From assembly GCF_003999375.1 (NCBI RefSeq), contig NZ_RJLC01000017.1, forward strand, positions 1 through 64,000: a DNA stretch of 64,000 bases. Reading direction: 5' to 3'. A program made the translations under genes and the position numbers. The notes beneath the pieces are model-generated. The model did not search any database, was not told the DNA's origin, and worked only from the letters and a program-made list of their open reading frames with translations. How positions within the stretch are numbered: the stretch's first letter is position 1; every line of letters begins with the position of its first letter. The stretch comes from Pseudidiomarina mangrovi. Its GTDB lineage: Bacteria > Pseudomonadota > Gammaproteobacteria > Enterobacterales > Alteromonadaceae. Of this stretch, positions 46,594 to 56,843 are shown piece by piece.

Positions 46594-47253
46594 ATGTCGC
46601 CTCAACAAAGACTCAATCGCGTGGAAAAAACGACCATCATCGCCATAGCTGGCGCCTCAGCCTCTGGAAAAAGTTTATTTGCCTCAACAGTTTACCGTGA
46701 GTTAGTGGCTGAGCTCGGTGGTCAAGGCATCGCCATTCTTGCAGAAGATGCGTACTATCGCGACCAAAGCCATTTGAGCTTTGAACAGCGGCAATTGACC
46801 AATTATGATCATCCATCGGCGTTTGAGCATGAGCTGTTGGTGCAGCACTTGTTACAATTACGTTCTGGGCAATCGGTACAAATGCCGCAATACAGCTATA
46901 AAACCCACACCCGTGTGAGTGATACCATTAAGGTCAATCCGGGCCGGGTGATCATGGTGGAAGGAATTTTGTTGTTGAGTGACCCGCATTTGCGTAAGTT
47001 ATTCGATATCTCTGTGTTTATGGATACCCCGCTTGATGTATGTTTGTTGCGGCGGATGATTCGTGATGTGGAAGAACGTGGGCGTACTATTCAGTCAGTG
47101 GCTGAGCAGTACCATGAGACAGTGCGTCCGGCATTTTTTGAGTTTATTTTACCGTCGAAACAGTTTGCTGATTTGGTGGTCACGCGCGGTGGACAAAACG
47201 AAATTGCCATCGACCTGATTAAATCTAAAATTCGCCAACTGTTGGCAGAATAA
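46594..47253 (+). CDS. udk: Uridine kinase
   Basis: Encodes 219 residues. P-loop IAGASASGKSLFAST, substrate loop EDAYYRDQSHLSFEQR, NYDHPSAFEHELL and YSYKTHTRV, plus VEGILLLSDPHLRKLFDISV then FMDTPLDVCLLRRMIRD, are all as in Udk. It phosphorylates uridine and cytidine in pyrimidine salvage. A GTG at 46621 is an alternative start giving a shorter N-terminus. It lies 21 bases before the nucleoside transporter gene, forming a salvage operon. Confidence 0.95.
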   Translation: MSPQQRLNRVEKTTIIAIAGASASGKSLFASTVYRELVAELGGQGIAILAEDAYYRDQSHLSFEQRQLTNYDHPSAFEHELLVQHLLQLRSGQSVQMPQYSYKTHTRVSDTIKVNPGRVIMVEGILLLSDPHLRKLFDISVFMDTPLDVCLLRRMIRDVEERGRTIQSVAEQYHETVRPAFFEFILPSKQFADLVVTRGGQNEIAIDLIKSKIRQLLAE

Positions 47254-47274
47254 CAACAATAACGGCTTAACTTT

Positions 47275-48525
47275 ATGCATAGTATTTTTGGCATTGCCAT
47301 CATCCTTCTCATTGCCTACGCCTTTTCCAGCAATCGTGGCGCTATCCGTTGGCGTACTGTTGGCGGCGCCTTTGCTATCCAGCTCGCCCTCGGCGCCTTT
47401 GTACTCTATGTACCCTTTGGCCAAGACGTGCTTTACGGTGTGGCCTCTGGGGTTGCTAGCGTAATTGCCTTTACCAACGCCGGTATTGATTTCATGTTTG
47501 GCGGTTTAGCTTCGGCTGATTTTGGCTTTGTTTTTGCAATTCGTGTGCTTTCCGTGATTGTGTTCTTCTCGTCATTGATTGCGGTGCTCTATTACCTTGG
47601 CATTATGCGTTGGGTCATCATGATTTTGGGTGGCGCGCTACAAAAAATTATCGGTAGCAGCAAACCTGAATCTATGTCCGCCGCTGCCAACGTATTCGTT
47701 GGCCAGACGGAAGCGCCTATGATGGTACGGCCATTTATTCCCAGCATGACCCAATCAGAACTATTTGCGGTAATGGTGGGTGGTATGGCATCGGTTTCTG
47801 GCTCGGTATTGGCCGGTTACGCAGGTGTTGGGGTGGAATTGAAGTATTTGATTGCGGCTAGCTTTATGGCGGCGCCGGCTGGCTTATTAATGGCCAAGAT
47901 GATCATGCCAGAGATTGATAAGCCACGTGACGATATTGACGGTATCATTGAAGGTACCGCTACTCATGGCGCGAAGCCAGCGGCAAGCCCAGTGGAAGAC
48001 CGTGCCGTTAACGTCATTGACGCGGCTGCCACTGGAGCTAGTAGCGGTATGCAATTGGCGATGAACGTGGGCGCTATGCTGATTGCCTTTGTGGCGCTGA
48101 TTGCACTGATCAACGGTATTTTTGGTTGGGTGGGTGGCTGGTTTGGTTACCCTGAGCTGTCATTGCAGTTGCTGTTTGGCTATATCTTCCAGCCGGTAGC
48201 CTATGTCTTGGGCGTGAGTTGGGATGAAGCGCAACTGGCGGGCAGCTTTATTGGGCAAAAATTGGTGATTAACGAGTTTGTCGCCTATTTAGATTTCGTC
48301 AACTACAAAGACCAATTGAGTCAGCACAGCCAGGTCATTATCACCTTTGTACTCTGTGGTTTTGCCAACTTCTCATCGATTGCTATTTTGTTGGGCGGCT
48401 TAGGCGGTATGGCGCCCAGCCGCCGTCACGACATTGCTCGGTTGGGTCTAAAAGCGTTGTTGGCAGCTACTTTAGCCAACATGATGAGTGCCGCTATAGC
48501 TGGCTTCTTCTTTACCCTCGGTTAA
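47275..48525 (+). CDS. nupC: Concentrative nucleoside transporter (NupC family)
   Basis: Encodes 416 residues, normal for bacterial CNT carriers. Family segments: N-terminal [20 protein letters not shown], gate/NBD region [40 protein letters not shown] and the C-terminal [15 protein letters not shown] and [20 protein letters not shown]. Imports nucleosides with H+ or Na+. Its place next to udk supports uptake followed by phosphorylation. Confidence 0.93.
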   Translation: MHSIFGIAIILLIAYAFSSNRGAIRWRTVGGAFAIQLALGAFVLYVPFGQDVLYGVASGVASVIAFTNAGIDFMFGGLASADFGFVFAIRVLSVIVFFSSLIAVLYYLGIMRWVIMILGGALQKIIGSSKPESMSAAANVFVGQTEAPMMVRPFIPSMTQSELFAVMVGGMASVSGSVLAGYAGVGVELKYLIAASFMAAPAGLLMAKMIMPEIDKPRDDIDGIIEGTATHGAKPAASPVEDRAVNVIDAAATGASSGMQLAMNVGAMLIAFVALIALINGIFGWVGGWFGYPELSLQLLFGYIFQPVAYVLGVSWDEAQLAGSFIGQKLVINEFVAYLDFVNYKDQLSQHSQVIITFVLCGFANFSSIAILLGGLGGMAPSRRHDIARLGLKALLAATLANMMSAAIAGFFFTLG

Positions 48526-48541
48526 TCTCAGTTCAGTGGTA

Positions 48542-48566
48542 GCGAGTGCGCTAGCTGCGCACTCGC
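48542..48566. terminator. Hairpin between nupC and tesB (convergent)
   Basis: GCGAGTGCG - 7-base loop - CGCACTCGC, overlapping the last tesB codons and 16 bases after the nupC stop. No T-tract. Confidence 0.45.
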
Positions 48567-49411
48567 ATCACACCTTCTTGCATGGTTGACGCTACCAGCT
48601 TACCGCTACGGGTGAAAAATTGTCCGCGCACTAAGCCACGTGCGCCGCAGGCAATGGGACTATCAATGGCGTACAAGAGCCAGTCATCCATTCTAAAATC
48701 ATGATGAAACCACATGGAATGGTCAATGGTGGCCATTTGAATACCAGGCTGGGCAAAGCTGGTGCCATGGGGCTGCAGTGCGGTTGGTAGAAAGTTAAAG
48801 TCGGACGCATAAGCCAGTAAATACTTGTGTACCCGCGGGTCATCTGGCATCGCGCCATTGGAGCGAAACCACACATAGCGCTGCGGTTTATCAACATGCG
48901 GTTTGAACGGGTTGTTGGCAGTCACAAAACGCATTTCAATGGGCTTTTCTGAGATGAATTTATTGCGAATTGCCGCTGGGATAAGCTCGGCATGTTCACG
49001 GTAAATATCCAAATCAGACACTAAACCTTCAGGGCCGGGCACCTCTGGCATGGTGGTTTGATGTTCAAAGCCGCATTCATCTATCTGAAACGATGCAGTC
49101 ATATAAAAAATCGGTTTGCCATACTGTATGGCTTGCACCCGCCGGGTTGAAATACTGCGGCCATCTCGAATGGTTTCAACGTCATAAATAATCGGCTTGT
49201 GGGCATCGCCGGGGCGTAAGAAGTAGGTGTGCAGCGAATGCACCTTGCGATCTTCCGGCAAGGTCTCTTTGGCCGCCGATAGTGCTTGGCCAATCACTTG
49301 GCCGCCAAACACCGCAGCAAAACCCAAATCTTGGCTTTGCCCACGGTAAATACCTTGTTCTATGGTTTCTAGTTTTAATAGATCTAAAAGATCAGCCAGT
49401 ACCTGACTCAT
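48551..49411 (-). CDS. tesB: Acyl-CoA thioesterase II
   Basis: Encodes 286 residues, as in E. coli TesB. Double hot-dog features: N-terminal [20 protein letters not shown] then [26 protein letters not shown], and the C-terminal half with [14 protein letters not shown] (Asp of the catalytic set), [20 protein letters not shown] and [20 protein letters not shown]. Hydrolyses medium and long acyl-CoA to free acid and CoA in the cytosol. Assignment is secure. Confidence 0.95.
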   Translation of the reverse strand: MSQVLADLLDLLKLETIEQGIYRGQSQDLGFAAVFGGQVIGQALSAAKETLPEDRKVHSLHTYFLRPGDAHKPIIYDVETIRDGRSISTRRVQAIQYGKPIFYMTASFQIDECGFEHQTTMPEVPGPEGLVSDLDIYREHAELIPAAIRNKFISEKPIEMRFVTANNPFKPHVDKPQRYVWFRSNGAMPDDPRVHKYLLAYASDFNFLPTALQPHGTSFAQPGIQMATIDHSMWFHHDFRMDDWLLYAIDSPIACGARGLVRGQFFTRSGKLVASTMQEGVMRVRS

Positions 49412-49532
49412 AAGTAATCCCTATACGCGCTATTGGCAAGTTGGTCTATTATAAGGTTGATCTTCGCTCGCTGCACACCCATAGTTATAACTAAGCATGG
49501 ATAACAGATAGTGCCACAACTAGGAGTACTCT

Positions 49533-52214
49533 ATGACCAGTAAGGACAGTTTCAACACCCATCAAACCCTTGATGTTGAGGGTAAAACCTATCATTACCA
49601 CAGCATTCCGGCGTTGGCTAAGCAGGTCAGCAAGCACGGCGAGTTGGCTAAGCTTCCAGTGTCGTTAAAAGTGTTGCTGGAAAACTTATTGCGCCATGAA
49701 GATGGCCAAACCGTGGTGGCTGATGACATTGAAGCCATGGCGGCATGGCTGAGTGAGCGCAGTTCCGAGCGTGAAATTCAATTTCGGCCGGCACGGGTGT
49801 TGATGCAAGACTTTACTGGGGTACCGGCGGTGGTTGATTTAGCAGCCATGCGCGATGCGGTGGCAAAAGCGGGTCATGATCCGCAGCAAATTAACCCGTT
49901 ATCAGCGGTTGATCTGGTGATTGACCACTCCGTGATGGTTGATAAATTTGCCTCCGATGGCGCCTTCAAAGAAAACGTGGCCATTGAAATGGAGCGTAAC
50001 TTTGAGCGTTACCAATTTTTGCGTTGGGGCCAAAAAGCCTTCGAAAACTTCCGTGTGGTGCCACCGGGAACGGGCATTTGCCATCAGGTGAATCTGGAGT
50101 ATCTAGCCAAAGTGGCGTGGACCAAAACCGTTGATGATAAGACTTTCGTTATGCCCGACACCTTAGTGGGAACCGATTCCCATACCACCATGATCAACGG
50201 CCTTGGGGTGCTCGGTTGGGGCGTGGGTGGTATAGAGGCCGAAGCGGCTATGTTAGGGCAACCAGTATCGATGCTGATCCCCGAAGTGATTGGTTTCCGC
50301 TTAAGTGGCAAGTTAGCCGAGGGCGTTACCGCCACCGATTTAGTGCTGACTGTTACGCAAATGCTGCGTAAACATGGTGTGGTGGGTAAGTTTGTGGAGT
50401 TTTACGGGCCTGGATTAGACCATTTGCCGCTAGCCGACCGTGCCACTATTGCTAATATGGCACCTGAATACGGCGCTACCTGTGGCTTCTTCCCAGTCGA
50501 TCAAGAAACCCTGCGCTATTTGCAATTGACAGGCCGCGATGCCCACACTATTGCGCTGGTTGAGGCTTATAGTAAAGCTCAGGGCATGTGGCGTGATAGC
50601 AGCTATGAGCCGATGTTTACCGATAGTTTGGAGCTAGATTTAGCCCATGTTGAGGCCTCGTTAGCTGGTCCAAAACGGCCACAAGACCGCGTTACCATGC
50701 CGCAATTAGGTAAGCAATTTGACCTATTTTTAGAAACCCTTGGGCAGTTAGACCAAGCCGATAACGCGGTTCCGGTAGCAGGTGAAGATTACCAGTTACG
50801 CCACGGTGATGTTGTGATTGCCGCTATCACCTCCTGTACCAACACCTCGAACCCTGGGGTCATGATGGCCGCTGGCTTGCTCGCCAAAAATGCCTTGGCG
50901 AAAGGTTTGCAGCGTAAGCCGTGGGTGAAATCATCGTTAGCCCCAGGCTCGAAAGTGGTGACCGATTACCTCGCTAAATCTGGCCTCAGTGAGTATTTAG
51001 ATGCACTCGGCTTTAATTTGGTTGGTTATGGTTGTACCACCTGTATTGGCAACTCGGGGCCATTACCCGATGCCATTAGCAAAACCATTCAGCAACATAA
51101 CTTAGCAGTGTCTTCAGTGCTGTCGGGCAACCGTAACTTTGAAGGCCGTATTCATCAGGATGTTAAAGCTAACTGGCTAGCGTCGCCGCCACTGGTGGTC
51201 GCCTATGCACTGGCTGGTACCACCCGTATTGATCTAACCAACGACCCATTGGGTCACGATAGTAGCGGTGAGCCGGTCTATCTCCGTGATATTTGGCCGT
51301 CGAACCGTGCTATCGCCGATGCCGTGGCATTGGTGGATGATGGCATGTTCAAGCGTGAGTACGCGGCGGTGTTTGATGGCGACGAGCAATGGCAGGCTAT
51401 CCCTATTGGTGAAGGGCAAACTTACAACTGGAGTGATGATTCAACCTACGTGAAGAATCCGCCGTATTTCGATGCTATTGATAAGCCATTAGCGCCGCTG
51501 CAAGAGATCATTGATGCGCGTGTTTTAGCGTTGTTTGGTGATTCCATTACCACGGACCACATTTCCCCAGCTGGGTCTATTAAGCCATCATCGCCAGCCG
51601 GCAAATACTTGCAGGACAATGGGGTGGCGGTTGCTGACTTTAACTCGTACGGGTCACGGCGCGGTAACCATGAAGTCATGATGCGCGGCACCTTTGCCAA
51701 CATTCGTATCAAAAACCAGATGCTCGATGGCGTTGAAGGTGGTTTCACCAAGCATCTGCCCAGCGGTGAGCAAATGGCTATCTATGATGCCGCGATGCGT
51801 TATCAGCAGGAACAGACCGAGTTAGTTATTTTAGCGGGCAAAGAATACGGCAGTGGTTCAAGCCGTGATTGGGCCGCTAAAGGCACAACGTTGCTTGGTG
51901 TGAAAGCCGTTATTGCCGAGAGCTATGAGCGTATACACCGCTCTAACTTGGTTGGCATGGGGGTGTTGCCGCTGCAATTTATTGACGGCAAAAATGCCAA
52001 ATCCCTTGGTCTCGATGGTCACGAACAAATCAGTATTGTCGGCATTGACGACAACTTGAAGCCCGGCCAGCTGTTGACCGTTTATGCTAAACGTGATGAT
52101 GGTTCGGTGTCTGAGTTCCAAGTGCTATGCCGTATTGATACGGGTAATGAACTCGATTACTACAAAAATGGTGGTATTTTGCACTATGTACTGCGGCAAA
52201 TGTTGGCCAGTTGA
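49533..52214 (+). CDS. acnA: Aconitate hydratase A
   Basis: Encodes 893 residues, as for AcnA. Features: [10 protein letters not shown] and [20 protein letters not shown] near the start, [20 protein letters not shown] then [12 protein letters not shown], and the three Fe-S cysteines in [10 protein letters not shown] and [14 protein letters not shown]. The C-terminal swivel domain has [35 protein letters not shown] and [17 protein letters not shown]. It converts citrate to isocitrate in the TCA cycle; AcnA is typically the stationary-phase and stress enzyme and can bind RNA as an apo-form. Confidence 0.97.
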   Translation: MTSKDSFNTHQTLDVEGKTYHYHSIPALAKQVSKHGELAKLPVSLKVLLENLLRHEDGQTVVADDIEAMAAWLSERSSEREIQFRPARVLMQDFTGVPAVVDLAAMRDAVAKAGHDPQQINPLSAVDLVIDHSVMVDKFASDGAFKENVAIEMERNFERYQFLRWGQKAFENFRVVPPGTGICHQVNLEYLAKVAWTKTVDDKTFVMPDTLVGTDSHTTMINGLGVLGWGVGGIEAEAAMLGQPVSMLIPEVIGFRLSGKLAEGVTATDLVLTVTQMLRKHGVVGKFVEFYGPGLDHLPLADRATIANMAPEYGATCGFFPVDQETLRYLQLTGRDAHTIALVEAYSKAQGMWRDSSYEPMFTDSLELDLAHVEASLAGPKRPQDRVTMPQLGKQFDLFLETLGQLDQADNAVPVAGEDYQLRHGDVVIAAITSCTNTSNPGVMMAAGLLAKNALAKGLQRKPWVKSSLAPGSKVVTDYLAKSGLSEYLDALGFNLVGYGCTTCIGNSGPLPDAISKTIQQHNLAVSSVLSGNRNFEGRIHQDVKANWLASPPLVVAYALAGTTRIDLTNDPLGHDSSGEPVYLRDIWPSNRAIADAVALVDDGMFKREYAAVFDGDEQWQAIPIGEGQTYNWSDDSTYVKNPPYFDAIDKPLAPLQEIIDARVLALFGDSITTDHISPAGSIKPSSPAGKYLQDNGVAVADFNSYGSRRGNHEVMMRGTFANIRIKNQMLDGVEGGFTKHLPSGEQMAIYDAAMRYQQEQTELVILAGKEYGSGSSRDWAAKGTTLLGVKAVIAESYERIHRSNLVGMGVLPLQFIDGKNAKSLGLDGHEQISIVGIDDNLKPGQLLTVYAKRDDGSVSEFQVLCRIDTGNELDYYKNGGILHYVLRQMLAS

Positions 52215-52230
52215 TGATTCAACTGGCCAA
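52203..52230. terminator. Perfect hairpin between acnA and the tricorn-like gene
   Basis: TTGGCCAGTTGA - TGAT - TCAACTGGCCAA, a 12-bp perfect stem spanning the acnA stop codon, between convergent genes. There is no T-tract, so it may act by protecting mRNA ends rather than terminating. Confidence 0.5.
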
Positions 52231-52241
52231 CGCCACACCGG

Positions 52242-55200
52242 CTATAAGCCGAGTTTGGTAGGCATTGCTGGGGCTTTACTATGATCAGCTGGCGGGTTAT
52301 CGCGCAACTGTTGTAAGGTCTCAGCAATAGCTCGCTCAAGCTGACTATCACGGCCTTGATTGACCATAATCGGGTCTAACTCAACCTCAATATCCGGCGC
52401 CACGCCTTCGTTTTCTACCCGCCATTCGCCATCCGGGGTATAGAAGCGGAAGAACGGTACCACGTGAAAGCCGCCATCAATCATGTTGGGATTGGTTGAG
52501 ATACCAATCAAACCACCCCAAGTACGCGTGCCAATAGTTTTACCTAAGCCAAGACGCTTAAACGCCCAGGGTAAGAAGTCACCACCAGAACCGGCATCTT
52601 GGTCAATCAACATGGTTTTCGGGCCGGCAATGACGCCACCCGGTGTTGAAAAGGTAAGGCCGTCACGATCTTTCCAGCCCGATAGTAGCGGCCGCGCTAA
52701 GATTTCGGTGATGTAGTTGGCTGCTTGACCACCGCCGTTCTTGCGCTCATCGATGATCAAGCCGGGCTTATCAACTTGGGCAAAGAACATCCGGTTAAAG
52801 AAGTAGAAGCCACCACCGGCGGTGTTCGGCAAGTACACATAGGCAAGCTTACCATCACTGGCTTGGTCAACCTGTTGACGATTACGTTCAACCCAGTGCC
52901 ATAACCGCAGCTGCGCTTCGTTAGCCGTTGGTTGTACCGTGATCTCTCGTGGTTCACGACCATCGGCATGGCTCGACAGCGTTAGGACGATCTGTTTACC
53001 TTGGGTGTTATCAAGTGCGGCAAAAATATTTTGCTTGGCCGTAAGCTCTTGGCCATTGATGGCAATGATGAATTCACCGGCTTTTGCCGTTGCCCCAGGG
53101 GTTGCCAGAGGGGCCTGCAAATAAGGGCTCCAACGATCACCTTGATAGACGGTAGCCAGTTGATAGCGGTTGTCGACGACGCGGAAATCAGCACCTAATA
53201 AGCCAACTTTAGAGCTGCCTTCTTGATGCACATCACCGCCGCCAATGCGGTTGTGACCTACTTGCAACTCGGCAATCATCTCTACCAGCACCTCATTGAG
53301 GTCTTCCCGACGCTGCAGGTGGGCGAGTAGTGGCTGGTATTTGGCGTACACTGCCTGCCAGTCAATACCATGCAAGTTAGCATCATAGAAATACTCCAAT
53401 TGCATGCGCCACGCGTCGGTGAAGATGTGTTGCCATTCTTCACGCGGGTTCACAAAGCTACGCACATCCGCCATATTAACGGCTTTCAAATCGGCTTTTA
53501 CCGCCGCATTGCCGACCTGGAGGCGGCCACCCGGTTGAATAGTGAGTAAGCTCTTGCCATCGGCGCTTAGGTTGAAATCTAGCACCCCAGCCGTGACTTC
53601 AGCACTTTTTTGTTCGCTAAAGTCGAAGCGCATTAAGCTGCCAGCAAAGCCATTGCCACCCGGTGGTTCATTACTGCCACCTGGCTGCGGATACTCCATG
53701 TACAGCAGGGCGCCATCCGCCGCTACCGCCAAGTTGCCGTAGTTACGTTCGGCGATGGGGAGGCCGACGATACGCTGCAATAAATTGTCACTGTCGAGTT
53801 TGAAGTCGGCTTTGGTGTCGTCCTTTTCACTGCTGGTTAACGGTTCATCACCGGCTTTAGGCAGTAACGGCGATTGCCCATCAGCGCGCAGCACCATGGC
53901 ATAAATACCTTTGCGAACCGGCCGTTCTTGGGTCGATAAATCTAGCCCCACTTGTGATGGGCCGGTATTAACCGATGCCGCGAAGAATAAATAATCGTGA
54001 CTGAATACCGGGCTATCAGCATGGCTCAAACCATCGGTAACCCGCTGTGAGCTGTTGGTGGTGAAGTCATATAGATAGATTTGGCTAAAGTAGTTAGCAC
54101 CATCGGCGGTGTAGGCTAAATAGCGGCTATCTGGGCTAAAGCTGACTTGCACATCACCACGGCGCTGCGAGGTAGCGAGTTTTTGGCTGCTTTTTGCTGC
54201 TAGGTCGTACACATACAGATTTAAATGGTTGTCGCTGTACACAATCCGATTGTTATCGGGCGACCAAGCGAGTAATTCATGATACGACTGGCCCAGCTCA
54301 TGACGCTGTAACAGCTCGTCACCGGCTTGATTGGTAATCACCAGCTGCTGCTGTTTGCCATCATCATGCAGGTAGGCGATACGCTGACCATCGGCACTCC
54401 ATAAGCTAGCGAATTCACGCACCGCTGAACTTTGCGTTAGGTTGCGGGTACTGCCATCTTTCACCGGCACAGTAAATACGTCACCACGGGCGCTTATCAA
54501 CACTCTCTGACCGCTGCTTGATAGCCGTGCTGAGGTGAGGGTTTTGCTGGCGTCTTTCCATTGTGGTCGGGTTTGTGGACCGGCTACTGTGAGGTTCACG
54601 GTAATGGCCTTGCTGTTGCCGCGTTTGGCGTCAAACTGATACAACAGCCCGCCGGCTTCATAAACAATGGCATCACCGTGACCACTGGCGCTGCGAATAT
54701 CCCAGTCTTTCAGTTGAGTGAGCTGCTCGACCTTGCCGCTGCGATAGCGATATAAATTCATTGCTACGTTGTCACGGTCCGACAGGAAATAAACATCATC
54801 GCCGAGCCAAAACGGATTGTGCTCGTTCGCGTTGGGGTGTGGCACTTTGTCTAAGGTCTGTTGCTCAAGGTCGATAATCCAAATGGGTGGCGTGCTACCA
54901 CCGCGATGCAAACGCCAGCCGCTAGAGCCTGAATAGGCCATGTTATTAGGGCGATACGCCAGTTTTTTGCCATTGCGGTGAAAATCACCTTCAAACGCTA
55001 CAGCAGCCATAACTTTTTGTTCATAACCGCCGTTTACTGGCACTTCAAACAATTGATTGCTGCGGCTATTGAGTACTTCACGGTTAGAGGCAAACACCAC
55101 GTTTTTGCCATCTGGGCTCCAGCCATTTACCACATCGGCACTCGGGTGCCAGGTTAAGCGTGTGGCTTGGCCGCCTTGGGCCGGCATCACATACACATCG

Positions 55201-55475
55201 GTGTTGTTATCGTAACTGGCAGAAAAGGCGATCCAGTTGCCGTCCGGTGAAAATTTCGGTGCGAACTCATTGGCGGCGTGGGTGGTTAATTGCCGCGGCT
55301 GGCTGCCGTCGCGTTGGCTGACCCAAATATCACCCCCATAGACAAAGGTCAGTAGGTCGCTGCTGATATCTGGCTGGCGCAGTAATTTGGTGCCATCGCT
55401 GGCATGCGCAGTGAAGCTGAGTGCCGCCGCGCAGAGCACGGCAAGCTTGGATAAGGTCAACAATTTTTGTGACAT
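52242..55475 (-). CDS. Tricorn-like S41 peptidase, periplasmic
   Basis: Encodes 1077 residues with a signal peptide (MSQKLLTLSKLAVLCAAALSFTAHA). Two beta-propeller regions follow (repeats such as FSPDGNWIAFSASYDNNTDV and SFSPDSRYLAYTAD), then a tricorn core domain, a PDZ domain (about 760-840; GEFIIAINGQELTAKQ) and the S41 catalytic domain (KPGLIIDERKNGGGQAANYI, nucleophile in DQDAGSGGDFLPWAF, and TRTWGGLIGIS). Related to tricorn protease and archaeal-type S41 proteins common in marine bacteria. Degrades peptides in the periplasm. Specificity not determined. Confidence 0.93.
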   Translation of the reverse strand: MSQKLLTLSKLAVLCAAALSFTAHASDGTKLLRQPDISSDLLTFVYGGDIWVSQRDGSQPRQLTTHAANEFAPKFSPDGNWIAFSASYDNNTDVYVMPAQGGQATRLTWHPSADVVNGWSPDGKNVVFASNREVLNSRSNQLFEVPVNGGYEQKVMAAVAFEGDFHRNGKKLAYRPNNMAYSGSSGWRLHRGGSTPPIWIIDLEQQTLDKVPHPNANEHNPFWLGDDVYFLSDRDNVAMNLYRYRSGKVEQLTQLKDWDIRSASGHGDAIVYEAGGLLYQFDAKRGNSKAITVNLTVAGPQTRPQWKDASKTLTSARLSSSGQRVLISARGDVFTVPVKDGSTRNLTQSSAVREFASLWSADGQRIAYLHDDGKQQQLVITNQAGDELLQRHELGQSYHELLAWSPDNNRIVYSDNHLNLYVYDLAAKSSQKLATSQRRGDVQVSFSPDSRYLAYTADGANYFSQIYLYDFTTNSSQRVTDGLSHADSPVFSHDYLFFAASVNTGPSQVGLDLSTQERPVRKGIYAMVLRADGQSPLLPKAGDEPLTSSEKDDTKADFKLDSDNLLQRIVGLPIAERNYGNLAVAADGALLYMEYPQPGGSNEPPGGNGFAGSLMRFDFSEQKSAEVTAGVLDFNLSADGKSLLTIQPGGRLQVGNAAVKADLKAVNMADVRSFVNPREEWQHIFTDAWRMQLEYFYDANLHGIDWQAVYAKYQPLLAHLQRREDLNEVLVEMIAELQVGHNRIGGGDVHQEGSSKVGLLGADFRVVDNRYQLATVYQGDRWSPYLQAPLATPGATAKAGEFIIAINGQELTAKQNIFAALDNTQGKQIVLTLSSHADGREPREITVQPTANEAQLRLWHWVERNRQQVDQASDGKLAYVYLPNTAGGGFYFFNRMFFAQVDKPGLIIDERKNGGGQAANYITEILARPLLSGWKDRDGLTFSTPGGVIAGPKTMLIDQDAGSGGDFLPWAFKRLGLGKTIGTRTWGGLIGISTNPNMIDGGFHVVPFFRFYTPDGEWRVENEGVAPDIEVELDPIMVNQGRDSQLERAIAETLQQLRDNPPADHSKAPAMPTKLGL

Positions 55476-55585
55476 GAGGGGCCCTTAGGTTGGGAAACCG
55501 ATTAAATAGACCCCTACACCATAGCTGAATTGCTCAGTAGCGCGAATCATTAATTGTAAGTGAATTTTAGCGTGGGTAGCGGCGG

Positions 55586-56299
55586 CTAAATATTCAACGC
55601 ACGGCCACCATCAACCTTAATCGATTCACCGGTCATAAAGCGGTTGTCACGCAAAAAGCGCACGGTGTCGATCATCGGTTGTAATCCCCCTTCAAGTTGT
55701 AATGGGGTTTGTGCCAACACCTGCTGACGATGGGCACTGTCGTGTTCGGGGAGAAATAAAATCGGGCCGGGTTGAATGGCGTTGACCCGCACCTTAGGCG
55801 CCAGTTGCTTGGCAAAGGCTAGGGTGAGATTGGCCAAGGCGGCTTTGGCGGCACAATAGGCGATATAGTTTGTAGACGGGCTATCCACATAGATATCGGT
55901 GATATTAACCACCAGCCCATTAGCTGATGCTTGCAGCAATTCAGTCAGGCCATGAGTGAGTAAATAGGGTGCTATCGCGTGCACCTGAAATACCGCTTGT
56001 AACGCGGCTAGATCATCATCAACGCGAGCATTGTTGAAGAAGCAGGAGGCATTGTTAACCAGCAAATCAAGCCGTTGGTAAGTGCCCTTGATCTCAGTGA
56101 TCATGGCTTGCACCGCCTGCGGATCGGCCAGATCGGCAGCCATCGGTATGGCACCTTGTTGCTGTAATGCATCCACCCCATCACGCGAGGTATGGTAGTG
56201 CGCAATCACCTGATAGCCCTCGGCTAACAATGCTTGCGCTAGGGCAAAACCAAAGCGGCGACCGGCGCCGGTAACTAATGCAATGTGCTGTTGCTTCAT
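55586..56299 (-). CDS. folM: Short-chain dehydrogenase, FolM/pteridine-reductase type
   Basis: Encodes 237 residues. The cofactor motif is TGAGRRFGFALAQALL (TGxxxRxG), as in pteridine reductases rather than the usual TGxxxGxG, indicating NADPH preference. Also seen: LLVNNASCFF, catalytic Tyr-Lys in NYIAYCAAKAAL, and NAIQPGPILFLPEHD. FolM reduces dihydromonapterin and dihydrofolate. Its start overlaps the folK-like stop by 4 bases (ATGA), which supports a pterin role. Confidence 0.85.
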   Translation of the reverse strand: MKQQHIALVTGAGRRFGFALAQALLAEGYQVIAHYHTSRDGVDALQQQGAIPMAADLADPQAVQAMITEIKGTYQRLDLLVNNASCFFNNARVDDDLAALQAVFQVHAIAPYLLTHGLTELLQASANGLVVNITDIYVDSPSTNYIAYCAAKAALANLTLAFAKQLAPKVRVNAIQPGPILFLPEHDSAHRQQVLAQTPLQLEGGLQPMIDTVRFLRDNRFMTGESIKVDGGRALNI

Positions 56300-56706
56300 T
56301 CGGTGCTCTCAAGTTGCTGAAACAGTTGCTGCAAACTGCTGACCGCACTGTGCAGATAATCGGGTACTTGGCGCCAACTGGTGGCGGCGCTTTCGGGCGT
56401 TAATGGACCGAGAATATCAATGTCCATAGGCCGATCTTTAAGGGCGCTCTGCGGATCACTGCGGTCGCGCCCGAGTTGTTGCTCAATGGCATTGAATTGT
56501 TGCTTGAGGCTTACGCTATCAAGCTCAGTGTGCAAAATAAACAAGGCATTCAGAAAATCGTGAGTACTGTTCATTGCGACTGGTTTGGTATAGAGCGCCC
56601 GCGAATAATAGGCCTCGCCGAGGCGCACTAGCGCGCTGCGGGCTTTGGCAAAATTTTGTTCTGGTTGTAGGTTGGCACCCATACTACATAAAAACCAATG
56701 TGCCAT
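56296..56706 (-). CDS. folK: FolK-like hydroxymethyl-dihydropterin pyrophosphokinase, short
   Basis: Encodes 136 residues, about 20 fewer than typical FolK. N-terminal FLCSMGANLQPEQNFAKARS is a variant of the GSNLGDR opening, YTKPVAMNSTHDFLNALFIL fits the middle, and the metal-binding RPMDIDILGPL keeps both Asp of the R-x-x-D-x-D motif. The usual HPxxxxRxFVLxPL segment is missing; the C-terminus instead reads RQVPDYLHSAVSSLQQLFQQ. It may be a FolK paralogue with altered substrate, coupled to FolM. Gene symbol is tentative. Confidence 0.7.
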   Translation of the reverse strand: MAHWFLCSMGANLQPEQNFAKARSALVRLGEAYYSRALYTKPVAMNSTHDFLNALFILHTELDSVSLKQQFNAIEQQLGRDRSDPQSALKDRPMDIDILGPLTPESAATSWRQVPDYLHSAVSSLQQLFQQLESTE

Positions 56707-56843
56707 GCTGGGTCCTTATTCTGTCCGATAGGTTAAGCATACCCTCATACGCAGGCCAGCAGAAGATAGATCGCAGCAGCAAACCGTGTTAATGATGGCA
56801 ACAACCCATTATCATCACCCTTTATGCTCGCTCACAGGAGACT

